Position numbers and translations under genes: made by a program. A DNA stretch of 64,000 nucleotides from Prionace glauca (Eukaryota > Chordata > Chondrichthyes > Carcharhiniformes > Carcharhinidae): positions 125,873,498-125,937,497 of the forward strand of contig CM075729.1 of the NCBI GenBank assembly GCA_037974335.1, written 5' to 3'. Shown here piece by piece: positions 11,806 to 23,532 of this stretch (position 1 is its first letter; each line of letters starts with the position of its first letter). The notes beneath the pieces were generated by a model. The model had not been told where the DNA came from, did not search any database, and saw nothing but the letters and a program-made list of their open reading frames with translations.

Positions 11806-12907
11806 ATGGAAACATGCATAGAGAATAGATGCAGGAATAGAAGCAGCCCTTGGAGCCTGTTCATTATGACTATGGCTGAACATCGAATGTAACACCCTGA
11901 TCCCGCCTTCTCCCCATATCAATTGATCCATTTTGTCCCAAGAGTTATATCTAATTGCTTCTTGAAATCACACAAAGCTTTGGCCTCAATTACTTTTTGT
12001 GGAAGTGAATTCCACACATTCAGCAACTTTTGGGTGAAGAAATTTCTCCTCACTTCAGTCTAAAAGGTTTACCCTTTATCCTCAAACTATGGCCCTTAGT
12101 TCTGGACTCCCCCACCATCGGGGACATTCTTTCTGAATCTATCTTGTCAGGATTTCAAAGATTTCCGTGACATACCCTCCCTAAACTCCAATGAATATAA
12201 TCCTAACTGTTAATCTCTCCTCATATGACAGCCCGGTCATCCCAGGACTCAGCCTGGGAAACCTTTGCTACCTTCTCAACGTACAAAGAATATCCTTCCT
12301 CATATCTGGACACCAAAAGTGAACACAATACTCCGGGTGTGGTCTCACCAATGCCCTATGTGATTGCAATAAATATCCATATTCCTATCCTCAAATCCTC
12401 TCGGTATGAAGGCCAACATATCTTTTTCCTTCTTTACTGCTTGTTGTAGGCTTATTTTCAGTGACGGATGCACGGGGGCACCAATGTCCACTTCTCCCAA
12501 TTTATACCCATTCCAATAATAATCTGCCTTCTTATTTTTGCTACCAAAGTGGATAGCCTCACATTTCGCCCCAGATGCATTTATACTGCACCTGTTATGC
12601 ATATACCCATTCTCTCAGCCTGTCCAAATCATGCTGAAGTATCTCTGCATTCTTTTCACAGCTGACCTTCCCTCCAACTTTGTATCATCTGCAAATTTGG
12701 AGATAATATATTTCATTCCCTTGCCCAAATCATTAATATATTATGTGAATATTTGGTGCCTAGCATAGATCCCTGTGATATCCCAGTAATCACGGCCTGC
12801 AAATTGAAAAAAATACCCATTTATTCCGATTGTTTGCTTCCTGTCTGTCAACCAGCTTTCAATCCATCTCAAAGCACTAACCCTCATTCCCATGTGCTTT
12901 AACTTTA

Positions 12908-13802
12908 ACTGTGTGGCCAAATTCCCATCCAATTTGATTTTCAGGTTTGCTGACAACACCACTGTATTGGGTCGGATCTCAAACAATGACGAGACAGAGT
13001 ACAGGAATGAGATAGAGAATCTGGTGAATTGGTGTGGCATCAATAATCTCTCCCTCAATCTCAACATAATGAAGGAGATTGATATCGACTTCAGGAAGTG
13101 TAAAGGAGAACTTGTTCCTGTCTACATCAAGGGGGACAAAGTAGAAAGGGTTGAGAGCTTTAAGTTTTTAGGTATCCAGATCATGAACAACATGTTCTGG
13201 TCCCCCCATGCTGACAGTATAGTTAAGAAACCCACCAGCACCTCTACTTTTTCAGAAGATTGAGGAAATTTGGCATGTCAAACACGACTCTCACCAGTAT
13301 TTACAGATGCACCATAGAAAGCATTCTTTCTAGTTGTATCACAGCTTGGTATGGCTCCTGCTCTGCCCAAGATTTCAAGGAACTATAAAAGGTTGTGAAT
13401 GTAGCCTAATCCATCACGCAAACCAGCCCTCCCATCTGTTGACTCTGTCTACACTTCCCGTTGCCTCAGCAAAGCAGCCAGCATAATTAAGGACCCCACA
13501 CACCCCAGACATTCCCTCTTCCACCTTCTTCTTTTGGGAAAAGGATGCAGAAGTCTGAGATCACATATCAAGTGACTCAAGAACAGCTTCTTCCCTGCTG
13601 CTGTCAGATTTTTGAATGGACTAACCTCGCATTAAGTTGACCTTTCTCTACACCCTAGCTATGACTGTAACACTACATTCTGCACTCTCTCCTTTCCTTC
13701 TCTGTGAATGGTATGCTCTGTCTGTATAGCATGCAAGAAACAACACTTTTCACTTTATGTCAATACATGTGACAATAATAAATCAAATCAAATCAAAAAT
13801 CA
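12908..13802 (+). mobile_element. L2-like LINE, RT 3' part, inserted in CR1-C
   Basis: Encodes RFADNTTVLGRISNN (RT catalytic region, degraded), VESFKFLGIQI and, after breaks, a TIESILSSCITAWYGS-type C-terminus. The 3' end runs GTGACAATAATAAATC into AAATC repeats. Flanked by the 7-bp duplication AACTTTA (12901-12907, 13803-13809). Confidence 0.9.
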
Positions 13803-14618
13803 AACTTTACATAGTAGTCTGCTTTTTGAGACCTTGTCAAAAGCCTTCTGAAAGTCTAAATAAACCACATCCACTGGTTCTGCCTTGTCACCTCTACTAG
13901 TTATATCTTCAAAGGATTTCAGTAAGATTTGTCAAGTATGATTTCCCTTGTATAAATCAGTACTGACATTGCCGATAATACCAAAGGCTATCCTGTGAAA
14001 TCTTTGATAATAGACTCCAGCAAATTCCCTACTACCGATGGTAGATTCAGTAAATTACAGCTCCCTTTTCTTTTTCTTTACCACCCTTTATGAATAGTGG
14101 GCTTACATTACCATCTAATCTGTAGGAACTACTCCAGATTTCACGAATTTTGGAAAATAGCCACCAATGGATCGATTCTTTCTAGGGCCATTCCTTAAGT
14201 ACTTTGGGATGAAGATTGTCAGGCCCTGGAGGCTTATTCGCCTTTGGTCCTATTAATTTCCCCAAACCATTTCCCTACTAATACTGATTTCCTTAAATTC
14301 CTCACTAAAACTTGTGGTTCTGAGAACTTCTGATACATTATTCATGTCTCCCTTTGTGAAGACAGAAGCAAAGTGTAAATGTAGTTCCTCAGCCATTTCT
14401 TTCTTCCCTGCTGTGAATTCCCCCATTTCTGACAGTAAGGATTCATTTTTATCAATCTTTTTCTCTTTACTGACCTATAGAAACATTTACAGTCAGTTAT
14501 TATGTTTTGCACTAGTTTACTTCCATACTTTATTTTCCCCTTCTTAATCAATCCCTTGGTCCTCCTTTGCTGAATTTTAAACTGCTGGAAATCCTCAGAC
14601 TCTAGTGATTTTTCTTAC

Positions 14619-16189
14619 ATAAGAACATAAGAACATAAGAAATAGGAGCAGGAGTAGGCCATCTGGCCCTTCGAGCCTGCCCCGCCATTCAATAAGATCA
14701 TGGCTGATCTGTCATGGCTCAGTTCCACATTCCCGCCCTCTCCACATAACCCTTAATCCCCTCTCTTATCAAAAACCCATCAACCCGCTTCTTAAAAATA
14801 TTTAGCGAGGCAGCCTCCACCACTTCAACGGGCAGAGAATTCCAGAGATTCACCACCCTTTGAGTGAAGAAGTTCCTCCTCAACTCCGTTCTAAAACGCT
14901 CCCCCTTTATCTTGAGGCTGTGCCCCCTAGTCCTACTGTCTTTTTTGAGCGGGAAGAGTCTCTCCACCTCTATCCTATCCATCCCATTCATCATCTTATA
15001 CGTCTCAATGAGATCTCCCCTCATTCTTCTAAACTCCAACGAGTACAAGCCTAGTTCATTCAGCCTCTCCTCATAGCTCAACCCCCTCAAGTCCGGTATC
15101 AGCCTAGTAAACCTCCTCTGCACTCCCTCCAAGGCCAAAATATCTTTGCGCAGGTGCGGTGCCCAAAACTGCACACAGTACTCCAGCTGCGGCCTCACCA
15201 ATGCCCTATACAGCTGCAGCAAGACCTCCCTACTTTTATATTCAATCCCCTTCGCTATGAAGGCCAGCATCCCATTCGCCTTCCTGACCACCTGCTGCAC
15301 CTACAAGCTGGGTTTTTGCGACTCATGCACAAGGACCCCGTGGTCCCTCTGCACCGTCGCCTGCTGCAGTTTTTCGCCACGTAACTTCCTACCATTCCTC
15401 CTTCCAAAGTGGACCACCTCACACTTGCCAACATTAAATTCCATTTGCCATTTCCTGGCCCATTCGCCCAGCCTATCTAGATCCTTCTGCAGACTCTCCA
15501 CACCCTCCGCACAATTTGCCGTTCCCCCAATCTTGGTGTCATCCGCAAATTTCGATACCCTACACTCGGTTCCCTCCTCCAGATCATCTATATAAATGGT
15601 AAATAGCTGAGGCCCCAGCACCGACCCCTGGGGCACTCCACTAGTCACCATCCGCCAATCCGAATAGCACCCGTTGACCCCACTCTCTGCCTCCTATTTG
15701 ACAACCAATCCTCTATCCACGCTAACACCCTACCCCCAACTCCAAGTCCCGTGACCTTCTGCAATAACCTCTTATGAGGTACTTTGTCAAACGCCTTCTG
15801 AAAATCCAGAAAGACCACATCCACCGGCTCTCCTCTATCCACCGCCCTAGACACATCCTCATAGAACTCCAGTAAATTTGTCAGACATGACTTCCCTTTA
15901 ATGAAACCGTGCTGCGTCTGCTCTATCAAGCAATTCCCTTCAAGATGCCTCGCAATTTCCTCTTTAATGACGGATTCTAACATTTTACCTACCACAGACG
16001 TTAAACTAACCGGCCTATAATTCCCTGCCTTTTGCCTGGCACCCTTCTTAAACAACGGCGTAACATTAGCCGTTTTCCAATCTTCCGGCACTTCCCCGGA
16101 ATCCAGCGATGTCTGGAAAATAACCACCAATGCATCCACTATCACCTCCGCCATTTCTTTCAGAACCCTCGGATGCATTCCATCTGGTC
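14619..16189 (-). mobile_element. CR1-A LINE, best preserved copy of the window
   Basis: 5'-truncated. Encodes the RT from MHPRVLKEMAEVIV through palm motif FLDFQKAFDKVPH, then GVPQGSVLGP, SKFADDTKIGG and the whole C-terminus to the 3' UTR and a TTCTTATG tail. Broken mainly by one frame change near 15650 and one stop near 15301 (CAG to TAG). Flanked by the 5-bp duplication CTTAC (14614-14618, 16190-16194). Confidence 0.95.
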
Positions 16190-16620
16190 CTTACCAATTT
16201 GTCGGCTTCTTCATTGAATCTAATTTCCCTTGTAAGCCATGGTTTGGTCACAGTTGCCTTTTCACTCTTGCATGAAATAGGAATAAACAGCTTTCAGAGT
16301 TCACCTATTCATTTCTTGAATACCTGCCATTGCCTGTCCCCTGTCCATCCTTGCAGCAATGTTTCCCAATCCATGATAGCCAACTCATGCCTCATGCTAT
16401 CATAGTTATCTATTGAGATTCATGACCCTGGTCTCAGAAGCAACTACCTCATTATCATGATAAATAACATTACGGTCACTCATCTGCAAGGGCTCTCTCA
16501 CAACTTGATTGCTAACTAATCATATCTCATTGCACAATATCAAGTCCAAGATGTCATATTCTCTTGTTGGATCATTAATGTATTGGTCCAGAGCACATCC
16601 TGTATTCACTCTGTTGTTCC

Positions 16621-17076
16621 ATTGCTCTGCTCAGCAATTTCAGCAATGATATCTTAATCTTATTGACATTTGCAGTAATTTGCAGAGCAATTGCTTTTGA
16701 AATTATTTTTCCAATGACTGTCCATGAAATATGTAGTCAAAGAGCAATTTAGTTCGCAAAACACAACATTTGCCAATTATTAGTGACTTCACAATCTGTA
16801 ACAATGTGCATCACACATTTACATCATAAATCCTGTGCTAAATATAACTTGGAATAAGATCCGAATCAGAAATAATTTCTAACAGCCCTGCAAAGTCCTC
16901 TTTGCAAACATTAGAGGACTTGTGGCAAAATTGGAAGCTGTCTCAAAGACTTGACAAGGAACAGCCTGACATAGCCATGCACACAGAATTGTAGCTCACA
17001 ATGTCTCAGATACCACCATCTCTATCCCTCGGTATGTCCTGTCCCACTGGCAGGGCCAATCCAGAAGAAGTGGCAT
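16621..17076. other. No gene or element recognised
   Basis: AT-rich, short frames only. Confidence 0.4.
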
Positions 17077-17367
17077 TATAGAACATAGAACCCAACAGTA
17101 CAGAAACAGGTCCTTCGGCCCATTGAGTCTGCACCGACCACAATTCCACCCAGGCCCTACCCCCATACCCCTACACATTTACCCACTAATCCCTATAACC
17201 TACACTTCCCAGGACACTAACGGGCAATTTTAATATGGCCAATCAACCTAACCCACACATCTTTGGACTGTGGGAGGAAACCGGAGCACCCGGAGGAAAC
17301 CCACGCAGACACAAGGAGAACGTGCAAACTCCACACAGACAGTGACCCGAGCCGGGAATCGAACCCA
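17077..17367 (-). mobile_element. V-SINE type 1
   Basis: The minus strand has the B box region, an intact V core (about 17260-17340) and a 3' part. The end resembles the CR1-E/G tail (complement of ATGTTCTAT) more than GGATTCTATGA. The A box side is lost. Confidence 0.85.
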
Positions 17368-17928
17368 GGCAGACAGTCAAAAATTGCCTTAGGAGTCCTC
17401 AAAAATGCCTTCGAATCTCATGAAATCTCATGAGTGGAGGGAGCAGTGTTGCTTCAGATGGATTGTGCGATAATTAAGAGGAAACATTCAATGGTACTAT
17501 TGGAAGGGAACATAGAATTTTGCCTCGGTGTCCCTCCTGATTTTCACCTCTCGATCAACATTACAATGACGGGTTAGCTGTTCATTATCTCACTGCTGCT
17601 TGTGGAAGCTTGCTGTTGGCAAACTGGCTGCCGCATTATCTTCACTAAGATGGTGAGTACGCTGCATGGATTAGCTAGAGGGTTCGGAAGTCCTGAGGTC
17701 ACAAAGGGTCAATGCAATTTCCTACTCCCTTTCTAGGCTATAAAGTGACAGTGAATTGACAGCCCGTTTTACTGCTCAGTGGTTCTGTGTTTCGTTGATT
17801 TGCTTGAAGATGCTGCTATTCATTGCAAGGACAACAATTCATTTTATCCAGAAACTCAACATGATGCAATGTGGGGAAACGATATATTTGGTATTCTCCC
17901 AGCAGCCAGCAGTGGAGGCTGTAGGTTT
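17368..17928. other. No gene or element recognised
   Basis: Non-repeat sequence. A 72-codon open frame at 17779-17997 has no recognisable domain and runs into the repeat beyond. Confidence 0.4.
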
Positions 17929-17999
17929 TATCCTTCCAGGTCATGTGGGCAATGCTGGCAAGGCCAACAGTTCAAACACTTCCCTAATTGCTCTTGAAA
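17929..17999 (+). mobile_element. D-family SINE end fragment
   Basis: TCATGTGGGCAATGCTGGCA wording shared with 18960, 36310 and 40400. Cut by the CR1-E insertion. Confidence 0.5.
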
Positions 18000-18592
18000 A
18001 GGTAGAACGTAGAACATTACAGCACAGTACAGGCCCTTCGGCCCTCAATGTTGTACCGAGCTATGTCCAAACCCAAGATCAAGCTATCCCACTCCCTATC
18101 ATTCTGGTGTGCTCCATGTGCCTATCCAATAACTGCTTGAAAGTTCCTAAAGTGTCCGACTCCACTATCACAGCAGGCAGTCCATTCCACACCCCAACCA
18201 TTCTCTGAGTGAAGAATCTACCTCGGACATCCCTCCTCTATCTCCCACCATGAACCTTATAGTTATGCCCCCTAGTAACAGCTACATCCACCCGAGGAAA
18301 TAGTCTCTGCACGTTCACTCTATCAATCCCCCTCATCATCTCATACACCTCTATTAAGTCGCCTCTCATCCTCCTCTGCTCTAAAGAGAAAAGCCCCAGC
18401 TCCCTCAACCTTTCTTCATAAGACCTACCCTCCAAACCAGGCAGCATCCTGGTAAATGTCCTCTGCACTCTCTCCAATGCTTCCACATTCTTCTTATAGT
18501 GAGGTGACCAGAACTGAACACAATATTCCAAATGTGGTCTCACCAAGGTCCTGTATAGTTGCAGCATAACCCCACGGCTCTTAAACTCAAAC
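18000..18592 (-). mobile_element. CR1-E LINE, 5'-truncated
   Basis: One long minus-strand frame encodes LVRPHLEYCVQFWSPHYK, EERLRELGLFSLEQRR and MRGDLIEVYEMMRG. The tail is the complement of ATGTTCTACGTTCTAC. Little damaged. Confidence 0.92.
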
Positions 18593-18597
18593 CCCCT

Positions 18598-18720
18598 TAA
18601 TTTTGTATTCTGTTCGTTCCAACGAGATCACCTCTCGCCCTGCAAAACTCTAGAAGATACAGATCCAGTTTGCTCAATCTGTTGGTGAGCTGCCTCTTAC
18701 AGTCCAGGCAGTGTAGTTAC
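18598..18720 (-). mobile_element. Old CR1-like LINE fragment
   Basis: Minus-strand RT C-terminus wording (ACGAGATCACCTCTCGCCC) from another copy, next to CR1-E. Confidence 0.55.
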
Positions 18721-18731
18721 AGTATTGTTAG

Positions 18732-18905
18732 GGAGGGCCATTGAATATATTTAAGGCTGAGTTGGATAGACTTTAGACTGGCAATGAGTTACACTGGGAT
18801 AAGGGAGAAATGTGGATTTAAACCATATCAGATCACCCATGATTTTATTCACTGGTGGGATAGGATCAAGGGGCTGAATAGCCTACTTCTGTTCGTACTC
18901 CTTGC
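18732..18905 (+). mobile_element. CR1-like LINE 3' end
   Basis: 3' UTR wording (ATATTTAAGGCTGAGTTGG, GGGGCTGAATAGCCTACTTC) without a clear tandem tail. Old. Confidence 0.65.
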
Positions 18906-18949
18906 ATCTTTATTTACTTGAGTCCTACATTACAGAGCAAAAATGCATA

Positions 18950-19115
18950 TTTTATTTTATTTATTCGCTCATGGGATTTGGGCATTAGGGGCAAGGCCAG
19001 TAGGCATTACTCATTATTGCAGAGGAAATAATAAATAACACGTAACAACAGTTAAAAGTCAGCTGTAGGTCTGGGGTCACATGTAGGTCACATCTGGTAA
19101 GGATTTTTTAAGGAA
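18950..19115 (+). mobile_element. D1-type SINE end region
   Basis: TTTATTCGCTCATGGGATT start and GGGGTCACATGTAGGTCACA middle, as in 40380-40722. The tRNA-like head is missing. Confidence 0.6.
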
Positions 19116-19118
19116 CAT

Positions 19119-19414
19119 TCATAGGATTACAGGATCCTTCAGTGCAGAAGGAGGCCATTCAGCCCATCGAGCCTGCACCAGCCGCAATCCCACCCAGGCC
19201 CTATCCCCATGACCCCGTGCATTTACCCTAGCTAGTCCCCCTGACACTAAGGGGCAAATTACCATGGCCAATCCACCTAATCTTTGGATCGTGGGAGGAA
19301 AGCGGAGCACCCAGAAGAAACCCATGCAGACGCAGGGTGAGTGTACAAACTCCAAACAGACAGTGACCCAAGCTGGGATTTGAACCTAGGCCCCTGGTGC
19401 TGTGAGGCAGCAAT
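19119..19414 (-). mobile_element. V-SINE type 1
   Basis: 3' end at 19119, V core about 19285-19365, B box region at 19377-19388. The A box side is replaced by a G-run at 19425-19445. Confidence 0.88.
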
Positions 19415-19444
19415 AGCGGGATGAGGGGGGGGGGCGGGGGGAGG

Positions 19445-20218
19445 GAGGTATAATTCGGATGTTAGAGGGAGGTTTTTCACACAGAGGGTAGTGGGGGTAT
19501 GGAATGCCCTGCCAAGCAAGGTGGCGGAGGCAGGCACGCTGGAGTTGTTTAAGAGTTACTTAGATGGGCACATGAGCAGGATGGAGATGGAGCAATATAG
19601 AAGACTGTTTTAAATAAGGTTCAAGAGCCTTGGGACGTCCCTGGGAATTAATTGATTCCTATGGACCTTCCAATATATTTTCTGGCTTACTTGTTTCACT
19701 TGGGGATTCCCTTGAATGTGTTTATAAGGATATTGATGTTTTTCTCTTTTAATCCACAGTTGCTTCGGTCCGCCTTGTTGTCCAACAAGGGGCATACACA
19801 CGATGGGTCGTACGAGGGCTGTTCTTGGTTGTTTCGAGAATAGCCTAGTACTTCATGTCGTTAGTGTGTGCTTAAACTGAACCAAATGCTGGGCAACACG
19901 ACAGCTCAGTGACTATCACTGTTTGCTGTGCAGACACATGGATTTGGGCCGGTGTCTGCGGGAGTTTGCACATTCTCCCCGTGCTTGCGTGGGTTTTCTC
20001 CGGGTGCACCAGTTTCCTCCCACACCCCAAAAAATGTGCTGTTAGGCTGATTGGTGTAACAAATTGTCCCTAAATTAGCCTTCCCTCAATGTGGAATGCC
20101 ATAAGCATAGACAAGGGTCATGGGTGGAGGGGGGACTCATAATGTTAAAATGACGGTGCAGGCTCGTTGGGCCGAAGGGCCTGTTTCCCAGGCTGTGTTG
20201 TTCTTTGTTCTTTGTTGT
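19445..20218 (+). mobile_element. CR1-F LINE 3' region with built-in V-SINE core
   Basis: RT C-terminal end (VEAGTLGLFKSHLD-like, 19500-19600), then a long 3' UTR whose middle (about 19955-20040) is a V-SINE core (GGAGTTTGCACATTCTCCCC). It ends GGGCCGAAGGGCCTG with TTGTTCTT repeats. The same order recurs at 62325-63368. Confidence 0.88.
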
Positions 20219-20702
20219 TTTTTACAGAAATCAATGGTAACTGCCATCGTTATCCTTTCTGAGACTGGCTTTATATTCCATTAAGTGAATTTAGGCGTCA
20301 AGCCGCCTAAACACCAATCTGTTTCTTGCTCCGGCCTCAATGTTTAGGTCCATCCTAGTCACGAACCCATTTCTCGCTGTGAAACGAGTGACTCTCACTT
20401 AAATATTCAGTTACATTCTTGGCCCAACCTGACCCTGGAAAGTACCAACATCTGGAAAAATGTCACAATTCAGCATCTACAACCAAGAGCAGTTAACCAG
20501 GTCCATCAATCCAGAGAACATGCACGTTAGAAGCAGATCCCATCACAGTCCCTCCCATCCAGCAGCTCCAGATTGCATCCACTCCCCTCTTCACCCACTA
20601 CACCCAACCCTGGAGCTTGTCTTCTCAAGCACAGGCCCAAGGGTGGGTTCTATCCCCAGCCAGCACTAAGATTAAAGTCTTCAGTTAGCCCTATCTGTCT
20701 TA
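20219..20702. other. No gene or element recognised
   Basis: A 69-codon frame at 20460-20669 lacks domain or splice support. Confidence 0.4.
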
Positions 20703-20905
20703 GTAAGAAGCCTCACAATACCAGGTTAAAGTCCAACAGTTTTATTTAGTATCACAAATTTCAGAATGAGTAACTCACCTGATGAAGGAGCAGCACTCCG
20801 AAAGCTCGTGCTAACAAATAAACCTGTTGGAGTTTAACCTGGTGCTGTGAGACTTCTTACTGTGCCCACCCCAGTCCAACGCTGGCATCTCCACATCATG
20901 GCTAC
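20703..20905. repeat. P-family palindromic repeat
   Basis: Two inverted arms (CAGGTTAAAGTCCAACAG and its complement) around a centre holding CTGATGA, GGAG/CTCC hairpin, GAAA (20787-20811). The end reads CAGTCCAACGCTGGCATCTC. Confidence 0.85.
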
Positions 20906-21062
20906 TTCTCTTTGTTTACTTCTGATCAAATCTGTTTGTTTTTAAAATATTTTTACAATGCTGCAATATTTGCACATTCAGTTTTCGTAATCCAGCTGGA
21001 TAAAAGATGGGCGGCGGATACTATAAATGGGTAGCAAACTTCTCTCTCAGGCATTAGAGACC

Positions 21063-21367
21063 ATGGTGGCACAGTGGTTAGCGCTGCTGCCTCACAGAGC
21101 CGGGGACCCAGATTCCCAGCTTGGGTCACTGTCTGTGCAAACTTTGCACGTTCTCCCCGTGTCTGCATGGGTTTCCTCGGGGCGCTCCAGGTTCCTCCCA
21201 CAGTCCGAAAGATGTGCTGCTTAGGGTGCATTGGCCGTGCTAAATTCTCCCTCAGTGTACCCGAACAGGTGCCAGAGTGTGGCGACTGGGGGATTTTCAC
21301 AATTCTTGCAACTTCATTGCAGTGTTAATGTAAAGATATTTGTGACACTAATAAATAAACTTTAAAT
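21063..21367 (+). mobile_element. V-SINE type 2, full length
   Basis: A box TGGCACAGTGG, V core about 21140-21212, type 2 middle (CTCCCTCAGTGTACCCGAAC) and end GTGACACTAATAAATAAAC. The B box is damaged. Confidence 0.92.
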
Positions 21368-21933
21368 TCAATCCACAGTGGAGGTATCTTAAAAAATAGG
21401 CAAAGAATAAAAAATATAGGGACTCAGAATGCAGCCTAGCAGTGAAAGACTGCATGCAAATTCATTGGAAAAAGTTAAGTGGTGATAAAATCTGCAGGAA
21501 AATTCAGAAACTATTGAGCAACAGGACAAAATTATCCATTACCAGTAGCAGAGAGATTGATTTTGCTGCATTTATTGAATAATTAATAATGTAGTGGATC
21601 AACTAAATTGTCTTAAAATATATACCTGTCTGAGAATTAGCACGTGGTCTCAGTCCCCAAAATATTCTGTTTTCGATTACCAGGAAAATATTGTTATCCC
21701 ATTAACTATAAGAACTTAAGAGGTTGGAAACTCTAGTCTAGTCATTTCCTGTGAATTCTTACAGGCATTGAGCTGTAAAAGTGGCGGATGTTGGCAGTTT
21801 CAAAGTCACACTCTGTCGAAAAGTAGGACACCACTGGTGAAAAGGGACTTCCACAATGTTCACTGACCTAATTTCAGCTGGTTTGGCTTAAGAGAAGTGC
21901 CACTTGTTTACTACTTATTCATATTAAGATTAG
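21368..21933. other. No gene or element recognised
   Basis: AT-rich, short frames only. Confidence 0.4.
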
Positions 21934-22382
21934 CTGAATAAACTAGGCTTGTACTCGTTAGAGTTTAGAAGAATGAGGGGAGATCTCATTGAGACGTATA
22001 AGATGATGAATGGGATGGATAGGATAGAGGTGGAGAGACTGTTCCCGCTCAAAAAAGACAGTAGGACTAGGGGGCACAGCCTCAAGATAAAGGGGGGGGG
22101 CGGTTTAGAACAGAGTTGAGGAGGAACTTCTTCACTCAAAGGGTGGTGAATCTCTGGAATTCTCTGCCCGTTGAAGTGGTGGAGGCTGCCTCGCTAAATA
22201 TTTTTAAGAAACGGGTTGATGGGTTTTTGATAAGAGAGGGGATTAAGGGTTATGGGGAGAGGGCGGGAAGGTGGAGCTGAGTCACGACAGATCAGCCATG
22301 ATCATATTGAATGGCGGGGCAGGCTCGAAGGGCCAGATGGCCTACTCCTGCTCCTATTTCTTATGTTCTTATGTTCTTATAT
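21934..22382 (+). mobile_element. CR1-A LINE, 5'-truncated, young
   Basis: Runs from LNKLGLYSLEFRRMRG-type codons to the 3' UTR and TTCTTATG tail. The G-run at 22092-22100 shifts the frame. Confidence 0.92.
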
Positions 22383-22414
22383 TCCAATGGAAATACAGAT
22401 CGGGCAATTTCCAT

Positions 22415-23150
22415 AGCATGCGGTCACAAGAAATAGAAGAGGAGGAAGCCACCAAGCCCTTCAAGCCTGCCCTGACATTAAATACGGTCATGTCTGGTCT
22501 ATGGTCAACTCCTTTTCTGTGCCATTTCCCCGTAGCCTTCTGTTCCTTGATCTATCTGTGTGGCCGCACTTGGAGTATTGCGTATAGTTCTGGTCGCCAC
22601 ATTATAGGAAGTATGTGGAAGCGTTGGAAAGGGTGCACAGGAGATTTATCAGGATGTTGCCTGGTATGGTGGGAAGGTCTTGTGAGGAAAGGCTGAGGGA
22701 CTTGAGGCTGTTTTTGTTAAAGAGAAGAAGGTTAAGAGATGACTTAATAGAGGCATGTAAGATGATCAGAGGATTAGATAGGGTGGACAGTGAGAGCCTT
22801 TTTCCTCGGATGGAGGTGACTAGCATGAGGGGATATAGCTTTAAATTGAGGGGTGATAGATATAGGATAGATGTCAGAGGTAGGTTCTTTACTCAGAGAA
22901 GTAGTAAGGGCGTGGAATGCCCTGCCTGCAATGGCAGTGGACTCGCCAACACCAAGGGGATTTAAATGGTCATTGGATAATCATATGGATGGTATTGGAA
23001 TAGTGTAGGTTAAATGGGTTTTAGATTGGTTTCACAGGTAAGTGCAACATCGAGGGCCAAAAGGCCTGTACTGCGCTGTAATGTTCTATGTTCTAAGTAT
23101 GTATCTGCCTCCACTTTAAATGATTCTGATGATCTAGCCTCTACCACCCT
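22415..23150 (-). mobile_element. Old CR1-C type LINE fragment, interrupted
   Basis: 22415-22555 (3' UTR: complement of GGCAGGCTTGAAGGGCTTGG) and 23097-23150 (RT C-terminus wording) appear to be one copy split by the CR1-E at 22556-23096. Confidence 0.6.
22556..23096 (+). mobile_element. CR1-E LINE, 5'-truncated
   Basis: Encodes RPHLEYCV-type codons, ERVHRRFIRMLPGMVGRS and RDDLIEACKMIRGLDRVD, then GGGCCAAAAGGCCTG and an ATGTTCT tail. Confidence 0.9.
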
Positions 23151-23151
23151 T

Positions 23152-23532
23152 TAACATAGAACATAGAACTTAGAACATTACAGCACAAACAGGCCCTTCG
23201 GCCCTCGAGTTGCGCCAATCACATCAACCCCACCAATCTATAGACCTATCTATAACCCCCAATCCCATTAAACCCCATATACTCATCCAGAAGTCTTTTA
23301 AAAGACCCCAGCGAGTTTGCCTCCACCACCGATGATGGCAGCCGATTCCATTCACTCACCACCCTCTGAGTGAAAAACTTACCCCTAACATCACCTCGGT
23401 ACTTCCCTCCCCGCACCTTAAATCTGTATCCTCTCGTAGCGACCATTTCAACCCGGGGAAATAGCCTCTGAGAGTCCACCCTATCTATTCCTCTCAACAT
23501 TTTATAAACTTCTATCAGGTCGCCTCTCTTTA
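23152..23532 (-). mobile_element. CR1-G LINE, 5'-truncated
   Basis: The minus strand encodes RGDLIEVYKMLRGIDRVD, FFTQRVVSEWNRLPSSVVEA. The tail is the complement of ATGTTCTAAGTTCTATG repeats. Confidence 0.9.

Larger units (their letters stand above)
11806..16620 (-). mobile_element. Old CR1-C LINE, split by two insertions
   Basis: Three collinear minus-strand pieces: 11806-12907 (3' UTR and RT C-terminus), 13803-14618 (RT and upstream) and 16190-16620 (linker with TKPWLTREIRFN, then the endonuclease end QYINDPTREYDILDLIL). Heavily mutated. The interrupting L2 (12908-13802) and CR1-A (14619-16189) are listed separately. Confidence 0.85.

Noticed and set aside
15146-15595. 149-codon + strand frame
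   Set aside because: Antisense shadow of CR1-A RT. The cysteine-rich wording recurs opposite every CR1-A copy.
17756-18208. 150-codon frame as a host gene
   Set aside because: Its second half lies in the CR1-E 3' UTR on the other strand. The first half shows no domain.
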